This document shows, in pieces, positions 25,471 to 35,782 of a stretch of 64,000 bases of DNA. The notes under the pieces were generated by a model. The model saw only the letters and a program-made list of their open reading frames with translations. It had not been told where the DNA came from and made no database searches. How positions within the stretch are numbered: the first letter of the stretch is position 1; the number at the start of each line of letters is the position of its first letter. The position numbers and the translations under genes were made by a program. This DNA comes from Patellaria atrata CBS 101060. Taxonomy: Eukaryota > Ascomycota > Dothideomycetes > Patellariales > Patellariaceae. The DNA is taken from assembly GCA_010093705.1 (NCBI GenBank), contig MU006097.1, positions 1,030,715 through 1,094,714 of the forward strand, read 5' to 3'.

Positions 25471-27291
25471 ATGCCAGGAAATCAGTTCCTTGACCCATCC
25501 ATGTTCAAGGAGGACGAAGAATCTTTAACTTCATTGGACGACAGCACATACATGAGTCAGCCTGATACCAACCGTAGGGCTGCTGGTGCTCAGGCCAATA
25601 TCCCCTACCAGTTCACCCAGGAACCTAGGCCAAACATGACGGACAATTTCCAGGCACAATCTACTTATTCTCCAAGCTTAAGTGCGGAGAGCCAGGGAAA
25701 GTACCCACAACAGGCTCACTTGACCGCAATGTTACCTTCAGCTGCCCAGGAATATGACCTAGATCCGGCATTCAAGGTCTCCAATACCACTAACTTCAAT
25801 CAGGAGCAGTATACCAGACAAACTTTTTCACACACCCGATTCTATCCAGAATCGAATGAATTGGGACTGGATGAAACCCTATGGTCAGCTTCTGACTTGC
25901 AAAAATACAGTAGTCCGTTCGCTGTCGGTTCAACCGGCGCTACTGCTTTCATGTCACAACCACAAGATTTCTCGGCGCGACACGGAGATAATCCAACGTT
26001 CTTTCAACCATATCCACAATACCATAGCGATGATACTTCAAGGCAAGTATCCTTTAGTCAGTTTCCTAATGAACAGAAAAGGCCAAGACTTCCCCTGACT
26101 ACCAACTTATCGTCTGTGTCCTTACCCTCACCCCTTCGTCGATCCAGCTCCGCGACAGTTAGCAAGTCCGAGACGCATCCTCAGTTTTCTCGCAAATCAT
26201 CCCAAGCAAGTATTGCACTTGCTACTCCAACCATCGACAGTGTGATGTTGTCACCTGCTTCGTCCACTATGGGTAGCCAGCGACAAGGTGGTCGTCTTAA
26301 TCGGGATAACCATGCACAATCGCAAGCATTTTTTGACGTTGTCGAGTAAGTCGCATTTACCTTCAGATTTTACCTTCTGAAAATAATATACATGCTAACT
26401 GTCATTTCAGAGGGGAAACTACTACGCAATCCCCTTTACAAACTATCCGTGTGGAATCTGACGATATAGAGGATGACAATTACGAGACACCGAGGGGCAA
26501 TATCGTCAGTCCCTCTAGCGAGGAGGTTGAAATTCGCCTCGCTCGCCAACATCCTCTCTATCAAGCCTCAACGAAGGCTGATGAGCTTTACCATTGCCCA
26601 TATGAAGGCCAGGCTGGATGCGGTCATAAGCCAACAAAACTGAAATGCAATTACGAGTAAGCGTTCTATTGCACCTTCCCCGGGGTAGTTTCTAACATTG
26701 CCTAGCAAATATGTTGATTCTCACTTAAAACCTTTTCGTTGTAAGGTCACGGATTGTGTTGACGTTCAGTTCTCGTCCACTGCTTGTCTATTGCGCCATG
26801 AACGCGAGGCACATGGCATGCATGGCCATGGCTCTAAACCACATCTTTGTCTATATGCGGACTGCGACCGAGCTATTCAAGGAAATGGGTTCCCCCGTCG
26901 GTACAATCTCTTCGATCATATGAAGCGAGTGCACGACTACAACGGTCCTACGACGCCAAGCGATGATGTATCCCCAGCATTGCCCATTAGTGTGGCACCA
27001 AAGCGTCCTACAGGCAGGAAGAGAAAGTCCGTCGCTACTGAAGAAAGTGTGGAGCAACGCCCACGTAAAGTGTCTGTTCGTCAGACATCAATAATGCGAC
27101 CTCCTCAGGCTCCTCCACCTTCTCAAGCACAGGAGCGTCGTCGACTTTATGAAGAATGGAACCAGAGGCGAGACAGCCTACAGCAACACTTATCCAGCCT
27201 TCAAGGTCCCAAGGACATGTCAAATTTCGATCTCGCCAGTGAACTTGCGGCCCTCCAAGGTGTTGCTGAGAAGCTTGCCGGCATGGGTTGA
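25471..27291 (+). CDS. C2H2 zinc-finger protein, probable transcription factor
   Basis: Probable DNA-binding regulator. Exons 25471-26345, 26411-26656 and 26706-27291 give 568 residues from the first in-frame ATG. Introns have GTAAGT/GTAAGC donors and TTTCAG/CCTAG acceptors, and phases fit. The N-terminal half is Ser/Gln/Pro-rich, typical of activation regions. Three Cys/His modules lie at about 360-470: HCPYEGQAGC..LKCNYD-KYVDSH, FRCKVTDC..CLLRHEREAH, and HLCLYADC..YNLFDHMKRVH. A basic stretch (KRPTGRKRKS) and a Gln/Arg-rich helix (ERRRLYEEWNQRRDSLQQH) follow. The frame stays open upstream to about 25264 and reads like protein there (DLWTQSVSGLQFPPSELF) but has no ATG, so a further 5' exon is likely and the start is provisional. 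Targets are unknown. Confidence 0.82.
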
Positions 27292-28700
27292 ACAGAATAT
27301 TACATTTTTAGTTGGTATGTCTTATGATTAGACTTTCACGCCTCAGTCCTTTTCCTTACTAATCCTCCATAAGGACATTGAATACTTAGACTAGATGCCT
27401 TGGAACAACCTGGACACTGGATCCAAACTGTGTTCACGTGGACTATCACTTGTCAGGCCAGATCTTGTCGTCTGACCCATCCAATTAGAGGGAACCATCC
27501 CAACTCCGGAGTGGACGTAGACCGCAACCGGAGATGGATATACACTAGGAAAAAAAACCCAAAAAAAACCCTTCAGGACCCTTCAAACCATGGATACCTG
27601 ATAATAAGGGCCGTTCCTCCCTCGCTCCTGTCCAATTCGAGGGGTAGATCTTATAGTTCGTTGTGGAGCGATGCTTAGATATTATAGATTGGTACCAATA
27701 GGTGTATATTTATCTTTCAACATACGCTGGTTGTGTTTGAGAGTATAAGTCGGCCATGTATGGATACCGCCTCCTTAGGCAACAAGTGGATATTTGGATC
27801 TCGTAATTGTCTGTTGGATTCTGCTATCGCGCGTTTTGCACATTTCCTTTTCTAGATCATTGGATAATAGACTATCGTACACATAGAGCCTGGTCACGTC
27901 AGGTCCGACAAGTGCCGACACGATGCGCTTACAACCACGTCACCCTCAGCTCACCTCGTATCTAACGTATGTCTTTTTGTAGCGAGAGCTTCATATATCT
28001 CCCTCCCGTAAGCTAGAGGGGAAGAGTATAGTCTATAATTCAGCGATACTCTAAGATGGGCTTTTTATTTGAGACAATGTAGCTAGATCGTATATACTTG
28101 TACTGTGCCTACAATACTATGGCTTATTGCCTCAATATGAGAAAGTTATTATCAAGATCGTGACGCGGACTCCCACTTAACGAGCTCTCTGGTCTCTATG
28201 AAAGCATCTAAGGACGAATAATGTTCGCAAACCGCAGCCAACCAATGCGATTCCCGTTTTATGGGCTAAATGGAGTGTGCGATGGGGTCTTCCAATCCAA
28301 TTCTCTTACACTCGATAGTTGTAAGATAAAAGCCCACATAACCTGCTATGACGTAAACCTATCTTCTTACCTGGTGACCCATTCACATAAGCAACTGCTG
28401 CAAAGACCGCCAAAGGTATATGAACACATGGCAACAATGATGCAATCCAATTGGTACTGTAACAGACCGGTGAAGTATGGAGTATGACCGTGTTCTATCA
28501 TTCGTAGTTTGTCCTGCTGCTACGTAAATGCCCTTCCTGCCACTCGAACAGCACCCTGACATGCAACGTACCCCAGCCTCAATTAGCCCCTTCCCATTGC
28601 GCCAGTCATCAGACGGGGTACCCACGGACCGCGGCAATACCTTATCGGGCTTCAGAAATTACTGGTAATGAATGAAACCTACGGTTTCCAAGGTTTAAAT
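27292..28700. other. Intergenic between zinc-finger gene and tRNA
   Basis: The 3' region of the zinc-finger gene, including an A-rich run at about 27550. No gene is recognised; the only open frames (about 90 codons, both strands, around 28.2-28.6 kb) show no motif. Confidence 0.55.
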
Positions 28701-28772
28701 GCTCCGCTGGCGCAATGGTAGCGCGCCAGACTTCTAATCTGGAGGCTGCGAGTTCGAGTCTCGCGCGGAGTG
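28701..28772 (+). tRNA. tRNA-Arg (anticodon TCT)
   Basis: A full cloverleaf without intron, 72 nt. The acceptor GCTCCGC pairs with GCGGAGT (the last pair is G-U), with discriminator G. The D arm is GCGC-AATGGTA-GCGC. The anticodon arm is CCAGA-CTTCTAA-TCTGG with anticodon TCT, reading AGA arginine codons. The T arm is GCGAG-TTCGAGT-CTCGC. Internal pol III box A (TGGCGCAATGG) and box B (GTTCGAGTC) are present. Confidence 0.96.
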
Positions 28773-29237
28773 CATCGCAGTGATTTCACTTTTGCGGATT
28801 ACTTTTTGTTATATCTTTGCATGCATGGTTTGAAGTGTCATGTTCTCTTTGAGGATACCTTACGGGTGGGTGCAGGCGTGAGAACTTGACGATCGGTTGG
28901 GTGGAAAGTTGCCCTTATTTTGCGATCTCGGATGGTTGATGAACTTCCAGGACTATTTTTACTGCTTTGCCATATCACTTCAAGCATACTTAATGAACAT
29001 GCTTACGGATGGAAGTGCGACTTTACGTACACCATAGCATCTTTAATACTGTTACTGTCTACAAAAGTCCAAGTGGACAACTTCAAGCTCCATCATATAC
29101 CACACTGTTCCAACTCCATACAGGCATAAATTTCTTCTCTACACAACTAGGAAACGCACCCTACCTCGAACGAACAGCGACGACCTAGAAGCAGTAGATT
29201 ACATCCAGTACATGGTTTCCTGCAAGTCCATGCGCTC
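28773..29237. other. Intergenic between tRNA and Argonaute 3' end
   Basis: Nothing recognised beyond the tRNA terminator and the presumed 3' region of the Argonaute locus on the opposite strand. Confidence 0.55.
28790..28793 (+). terminator. RNA polymerase III terminator of the tRNA
   Basis: The first run of four T on the sense strand after the tRNA, 18 nt beyond its 3' end, fits the standard pol III stop signal. Confidence 0.7.
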
Positions 29238-31327
29238 TTACCTACGATTAGGATGATTCGCAAACTCGTTCCAATCCCGCCTCATCTCCATCGCGACCTG
29301 ATCCTCAGGAACGTCTTTGACAGACCTCGGATTCGGACGAGCGGTCATGTCGTTTTTGGGAGGCGCGAACCACTTTCGCAAGTACTGACGTCCGCGCTCG
29401 CAGAGGCGATCAGCGTAGTACGCAGGGGGTGCGTAGGATACAGCAAGCGTTGCTCGGACGTAGGTGTGGCAGAGCTTGTGACTCTAGGATACATTAGCCC
29501 TGTACGGGGACGGAAGTATCATGTCAGTAAAGGGAATAACCAGTATGGGCTTACAAAGTCCTGCAAGTCGGCTGCGGATCCCCGAATCTCGTTCTGGAGC
29601 ACAAAATAATGAGTTGGTCTCGTCGTGGACCTCGTCTCACCGTCGGACCCAGCTCTAAGGCCATAGTGGCTTTGGAGGTAAAAATCTAAGTAATAGGGTG
29701 ATGTGACGCTGATTTCACGAGCGTTCCTGGTGGACAGTTTCTCTGCTTTCCCCACGCAGGTTGATGTCTGCTGTTTGCGATGATAGGCTTTTTCTGATTG
29801 TCGTTCACGATGGGATAGAAGCGGACATGGTGCCGCTTCGTTGCCACTATTGCAGCGATCTCGACTCTGGGGCATTTGGCCTGCGTGTGATGCTTTTTCC
29901 ATACTCTTTCGGCTGCTGGTCGGATCTTCGATACCTCGACTTCTCGGACTGCAGTGTATTGGCTCTCACTGACTCCATCCCTATAGTAGATGACGCTTTT
30001 GGGCCATTTATTGTTGAGTAAGCAGAACTGCTCAATCCGCTTAGGAACAAGGCTCTCGAAATTTAAGATCATCTATGGTATGTCAGTTCTGTTGGTGCCG
30101 CATATAGCTATGTTTTAGCTTACCTCCTGTCTCGATTCCTGTTGAAGACTTAAAGATCCTAAAAATCTGCCACCGTAACGATCAACATTACCAACCATCG
30201 CCGTAACTGATAGGGTACCTTTCACACTTGCAGGACCCGGATGAGTAACGTCTGCTCCAATGACGAGGATGTTCTCGAAGGTCAGATTCTCAACTGCATG
30301 ATTGATCCCTCCACTCTTCAAATTGATTTTCAACGCAATATCGCCCATGAACGCCTGGAATTTATTCATATCAAATGCTTTTTTGATGGTCTGTTCCGTG
30401 ATACAGAGAGAATGCAAACCATATTTGCGATCCGCAATACGTTTAAACAACGCATGCTCAGCAATCTTCTTCCGATTCATAATCAAAATAACAAGGTTCG
30501 CCTTGTTCATTAGGGCTGTCTCAAATCCGCGATCGAGTTCATTTTCGTTTATTATTTAGAGAGGAGTTTCAGTAACATTTTGCGCCACAGGGATACCGTA
30601 CAGTTTCAAAGGGTCGTACAGGTATTGATGCCAGTTCCTGTTACGAAGTTGCGGACCGTATAGCACGTGTATCCTGATCTCTTTGTTCCCACTTGTAACA
30701 TACAGGCGTAAATCGAGGAGATTCCACTGTGCGTTTCGCCCAACCGAGATTATAGAATCTGGACGAGCTTTGGATGGTTTCGACGGTTCGCACCATCTAT
30801 TACGGTATCGTACCTATGGCGCGTTTACCTTCCTATTAGGTACAGTCATGAAACGCGGGCAAATCCTGAGAGCATCCCGAGCCTTATAAAATTGTTAGAT
30901 AATATCACCTTCGGTGTCATAGCTACTTACGAAGACAATATCCGTTCCATTCCGAATATCAGGCAGCGGCAAGCCTAGTGCAGGCAACCCTTCGAAGACA
31001 ATGCATGATCGATTCTGGTCTGGACTGCGACAAGCAAGGGTGATCATACTATCGGTGAGATCAGCAGGCAACAATTGCTTCAACTGCTGATATGGGAGGA
31101 TCTGTAGGTATTCAGCTGGGAACCATACGGTCCTGCCCGATTCACCGATGTCAACGCAGGTACGTTTTTGACCGTAATAGATTTGTCGTGTCCTGCCTCG
31201 TATGCAGTTTTCTTTACATCCTAATATCATACTTACTCGACTTGAAGAATCTCTCCACCATGAAAGTCTCCTTTGTTTTATTGTCCGTAAAACATTCATC
31301 CTGTGGCGGTCTCCTGGAAAACCCTTT

Positions 31328-31545
31328 TATGGTCTTTACTCTTCTATGGTCTTTACTCTTCTATGGTCTTTACTCTTCTATGGTCTNNNNNNNNNNNNNN
31401 NNNNNNNNNNNNNNNNNNNNNNNNNNNNNNNNNNNNNNNNNNNNNNNNNNNNNNNNNNNNNNNNNNNNNNNNNNNNNNNNNNNNNNTATGGTCTTTACTC
31501 TTCTATGGTCTTTACTCTTCTATGGTCTTTACTCTTCTATGGTCT
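31328..31545. repeat. 17-bp minisatellite inside the Argonaute coding sequence
   Basis: The + strand unit is TATGGTCTTTACTCTTC, three perfect copies plus 8 nt on each side of the gap. Read on the gene strand the unit is GAAGAGTAAAGACCATA. The flanks show it grew from a single-copy coding stretch between two 7-bp GACCATA words: before the array the frame reads LNLDH, after it KGFSRRPP, and one unit supplies RRVKTI. Because 17 is not a multiple of 3 and the second copy brings TAA into frame, any count above one truncates the protein. All visible copies are identical, so expansion is recent. Confidence 0.95.
31387..31486. other. Assembly gap of 100 N
   Basis: Exactly 100 N inside the minisatellite. 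A round value like this is usually a placeholder for a gap of unknown size, so the true copy number is not known. Confidence 0.95.
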
Positions 31546-33044
31546 AAGTTTAGCATTTCGTCTAGAGCACCTTTCTCATTCTTTCTCTCTATGGTGATAT
31601 AGACTCGCAATCCGATCAGGGCTTTCTGTCTACGATCCGGATTGGGGTAATTGTTATAGAAATCGCTAACAAGGAAAGTATTATAGAATGCACTCATACA
31701 AGTGTTGACATTGAGAAGAATCTCACCCATACCCGGCTTGAGGGTGGTGAAGTACCCCCGAAGCGCGCAGAGTGTCTTATTACTCTTTGAAAGTACCGTA
31801 TTGCTTCGCTTAAGAAAAACTTTGTTCGCTCCTGATATTATGGATTCCATTGGACCTTGAGCACTTTCTAATCCACTGGAGATGGGAATATTGACGGCAC
31901 GAATTACGTTTGCTGAACCGTATCCGGTGCTGAAAAGGCTTGGGTCACTGTTTGTGAAGTCAAGAAACGTTTGAAGATCAATTTCCTTGTTGAATTTAAC
32001 CTCTAGGGTGTAGACAGTGGGATCTTGAGCCACATTCCTCCTTGGGGTTTCAACATCCAGTCGATCAATTATACATCCTTCAACGAGCGGGCCATCCCCT
32101 AAAGGTTTCTTTGAAATAATAGTGCACTCATAGTCGGTAGCCCAATGATCTCCAAATGTCCTGAGTATTCCACTATTTCCGGTTAATGCTTCCATCAGCA
32201 TTCGCTTCGTTCCTCGAGTCATCTTATTCTTCTTCTGTTGCTCAGACTCAACTTTTTGTTCCCTATTCATACCAGTCACAGTGTACTCGTAGAGTTTATC
32301 AATGCCGTTAAACTTAACAACGAAGTGATTAGTGTACACATTTTGACCTGATGCACAGTTGGTAAACCCTGGTCGGATGAAGTGGTAGCTCCCCTCGTAT
32401 TCGGTCCCTTTGATCACCTTATCTTTGATATGTCTGATGGCGTCGAGCTGATCTTGACTCGGTCTCTGGGAAACAAGATTGTGTCCATTGTTTGGAAATG
32501 CTGGAATAATAGACTGATTGTTCTGTGCCATAACTGTAACTAGGGGTTCGGCTTTTGCGCGTACCCGTCTATTAGGTGCCCGGGCAGAGGCTACAGATGG
32601 ATTAGGGGTCGGCTCTAATGGAAGCGCAAGGGATCCCGTCCCGACATTGAATCTCCGAACAGAACCAGTCGGAGATACGGGTGTTGGAATTTGAGTGGAA
32701 GTTCCTGTGGTCGCTATACGAGTTGGATTGTGTAACTGCGTCTGATTCAAGCTCAATTCAATATGAACCTGTGGCATGGGTGCATCTGCTGATTGGAGGG
32801 CACTGGCTGAAGCTTCCCTGTCGGCACTGCCCCTGAATGTTGCTCGCGGGATGGGTTTTCCAGGCGCCCATTCCTTTTCTGCTTTCCATTTTTTGCCTCT
32901 ACTGGTATTTTCGGGCCAAAGGTCGTCCAAGTCCCTGTCAAACCGGCAATCATCATTCTCGTGGGAGTTCTCAGCTCCACAGCGCTCACACAATTTAGGA
33001 CCTGGGTAAGGATTGGTTCGTTGCCGATTGGACATGTTGGACAC

Positions 33045-34202
33045 GTTCTTGGTTGATTTCTAACTCTGTATGTAGTAGAGTATGTGAAAGAGAACCTCTG
33101 AGGTAGGAAAACAAGTACATAGGACTTTATTTTTGAGAAACCCGCTCAACTGTTATCGACACGCACGATAATAATTTATACAAACGACTAGAGAAACAAC
33201 TAGTGGCGTAGAGAACATGTGTTCCTCGTTGTGGTTAAAACACGATGCGGGCAAACATACCTCTTGGTCTATCATTTTTGACTAGTTGAAGAAGTAAACT
33301 AGGATCTGGGAAAAAAATAACTACTTAGATGTATTATGAAACAATGACATTAAGAAACAGGCTACACTTTGTATTAGTTTTGAGTCCGTTGAAATTGGTT
33401 TGCGTGTTTCAGCATCCAGAAGATCGATCCCGGGAAGCGTTGTTTCAACTGCTAGAGACCAACATGATAATATGGCAATGCCATGAAGAGAACAGATGAA
33501 AGGATTGTCAAGCAAAGTTGGATAAAAAGAAAGAATGGGGAGCTGATTGCTGAGCGGCGTGACTAACCGCGTGATAACAACTGAGGAGTCGACAGGAAAT
33601 TCAAGAACAGCAACCCACAGCATAAACCACCTTGAGAAGCAGGAAAAAGATATTCGGGTAAAATAGACCAACGAGATACCGTTGGGTGATGAATATTTGA
33701 TGAAAACATCAGACACTGCTGATTAGGTACTCACAAGACAGTGTCTATAAGCACCAAAGCTACCCGTCCAGCTCATCTCGATCCTTGGGTGAAATCAAGA
33801 ACGCATTTCATAGAATATGTCAGTAGTGGGTTCAATGAGTGATATCTCCCATATGTTCGAAAAAAGTGTCATAAGATTTGGCCAACATCTTAATGCCTGC
33901 CAAGAACCCATTTGCGCTATACTCTTTGCGGTAATAGTTACACAAAAGATATGGCTTCTGGATTAGATCGAGTGCAAGGACAGTCGAAAGTTTCTTTGTC
34001 TCTATTTTTCTTAACGTAGGAAGGTAGCTCTTGAAAAAGGAAGCGCACAAAAAGATATCAAAACTCGTTTTCGTGGTTCTAAACATGTCAGTCTTAAGTC
34101 TTTCTTCTAGGAACATTTCTTATGGACAAATTCTGTAAGTTGCGCAAATACACACATACTATAGCATTACTCATCAGTTTATAGAACAATCACTCAAACA
34201 GA
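33045..34202. other. AT-rich stretch between Argonaute and glutathione peroxidase
   Basis: Two minus-strand open frames (33321-33716, 131 codons; 33832-34116, 94 codons) lie here. Neither shows a family motif, and composition is clearly AT-rich, so I do not call genes. The second (containing KTSFDIFLCASFFKSYLPT) reads somewhat like protein and could be a relic or an exon of an unrecognised gene. Confidence 0.45.
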
Positions 34203-34947
34203 TTACGCCTTCGCGCTTGTCGCCAACTCTTTCAAAATCGGATCCTTCAAGGTCTCCGGTTTGGTAGCACTCCAGTATCTGGACTTCACTTTCCCGTCTC
34301 GACCAATTAAGAACTTTTCAAAATTCCACTTGACTCTTTGGAGACCAAGTAAACCCGGCTTCTCCTTTTTCAACCATGTCCATACCTCGTCCTCAGCGTC
34401 CTCCCCCTTGGTAGTGCTCCCTTTCGGCTTTCCATTGACATTGACTTTCCCTAACACAGGGAAGCTGACTCCGTAATTGAGCTGGCAGAAGGACTGAATT
34501 TCATCGTTGGAACCAGGATCTTGCTCACCAAACTGGTTACACGGGAAACCAATTATCTCGAAGTCATTGGGGTGTGCGGCTTTGATCTCCTTATACAGTT
34601 TTTCAAGCCCCTCGAACTGAGGTGTGAACCCACACTTAGAGGCGGTATTGACGATGAGGACGACTTTGCCCTTTAGCTTGCTGAAGTTAAAAGGTTTGCC
34701 GGCTTCTACATTACAAGTGAAAGGTCAGATCTTATAGATCTTTCTGGAGCGCGTATCACTAACTATCTAAGGGCTGGAAGTCGTAAATGCTTTTGACAGA
34801 CGACATGCTGCGAACTTCAGACGGCGCTGCAGCTAACGGATTGCTCCAAATGTTAAGAAATGGTCTAGTCTTCCTAACTCCTGTATAGGTGGGAGGCTGA
34901 TTAGGTAGTTTGATGGCAGTTTGAACTAGGGAACGAGAAACTTGCAT
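34203..34947 (-). CDS. gpx3: Glutathione/thioredoxin peroxidase (Gpx3/Hyr1 type)
   Basis: Reduces hydrogen and lipid peroxides, in fungi usually with thioredoxin as donor; the yeast homologue also senses peroxide for Yap1. Exons on the minus strand: 34947-34764 and 34705-34203, up to 228 residues. The intron uses a GTTAGT donor and ATGTAG acceptor and joins DFQPLD to KAGKPFNFSKLKG. Conserved parts: VVLIVNTASKCGFTPQ with the peroxidatic Cys at residue 86 (cysteine, not selenocysteine), IIGFPCNQFGEQDPGS, NYGVSFPVLGKVNVNG and VKWNFEKFLIGRDGKV. The first 47 residues (rich in Arg, Ser and Thr, few acids) look like a mitochondrial leader; the second ATG at 34806 (MSSVKSIYDF) would give a normal cytosolic enzyme of 181 residues. 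Two start sites may give two locations. Confidence 0.94.
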
Positions 34948-35782
34948 TTACAGTACGCGTGGCCAGAGAGGTCAAGAAGAGTATAGATATATGTATCCTG
35001 CCTGGTTCTCCTGGATCGTTGCAACCATATGAAGGATTCTCTCGGAAAACCTGTGTGCCGGTGACGCCGCCTCCCATGGTGTCATAGAAGCAAGAAGTTC
35101 ATTCGTTTAGAGCCACTCCGAAAGAGATGGGAGGGAATGACGCAACTACCGAGGTGTGGCTATTAGTTTTACAACATGGCGTTCAATTTATGAGGAAGAA
35201 GGCCTTGGCTCCTTCCTTTTCCTCCATCAATTAACATCCAGTTAGGGGTAGCCGACAGATGCAAATAGGGGTCGAGGTTAGCTACCTCCCAGAAAGAATT
35301 GCTGGAGGATACAGAGGTTGTCGTATTCTACTGTAAGCATTGAAATAGCAGAAATGCTCAAGCTTGGTGGAAGACCCTCAGAAACGGTTGTGCGATGACC
35401 CTAGCAGGTTTTGGCCCCTAGTACCCGCTTGTCCTAAGCAAATTTGGCCAACGGTTAGATCTTCCGAGCTATTACTTCTACTCTACCGACCCTTTCCAGA
35501 AATCCCTCATATCTTGACCGCGAAATCTCTAAGTACTTCTACAGGCATGCTTCATTAGGCGTGTCAACATGCTACATTACGCGAGAATGGCCGAAAAGTA
35601 ACCACAAAAAAGCAACATACTAGGGATGTTGGAATAGCAGGACACGATTGGGAGTACTCCTCAGCCTAGTGTGATAAGCGGGCGCCTATGAGCAGAAGGT
35701 ATTGCTGTGCCGTATAGGAAGCAGGAAGGTATATTTACCTCCTCTTAGACGGATTTTAAATGACATTCAGTATACTAACATT
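34948..35782. other. Shared upstream region of divergent Gpx and HET genes
   Basis: About 830 bp between two divergent starts. No gene seen; presumably a two-way promoter. Confidence 0.55.

Larger units (their letters stand above)
29238..33044 (-). pseudogene. Argonaute gene, disrupted at several sites
   Basis: Argonautes bind small RNAs and slice matching transcripts. Minus-strand blocks: 33044-31238 (short CERCGAENSHENDDC cysteine motif, disordered linker, N domain, L1/DUF1785 with TLKPGMGEILLNVN, PAZ start), 31192-30931, 30882-30125, 30072-29555, 29483-29238. Introns are 44-71 nt with GTAAGT or GTAAGC donors. PAZ shows MVERFFKSRHDKSITV and VWFPAEYLQILPYQ. PIWI shows GADVTHP, the QESRQE region, YYRDGVSESQY and YYADRLC, so slicer acids D, E, D, D can be traced. 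Lesions: a 17-bp array with assembly gap at 31328-31545; a 1-nt loss near 31155; an in-frame TAG at 30814-30816; a TAA at 30556-30558; a 1-nt loss near 29717. The reading frame therefore stops before PAZ. Sequencing error could explain one or two lesions but hardly all five. Confidence 0.88.

Noticed and set aside
31092-31602. Plus-strand frames running through the N gap with repeated FYGLYSSMV-type peptides
   Set aside because: Translation of the minisatellite on the wrong strand; the coding strand is minus.
33321-34116. Two minus-strand frames of 131 and 94 codons between Argonaute and the peroxidase
   Set aside because: AT-rich stretch, no recognisable domain, no splice pattern joining them; described as intergenic.
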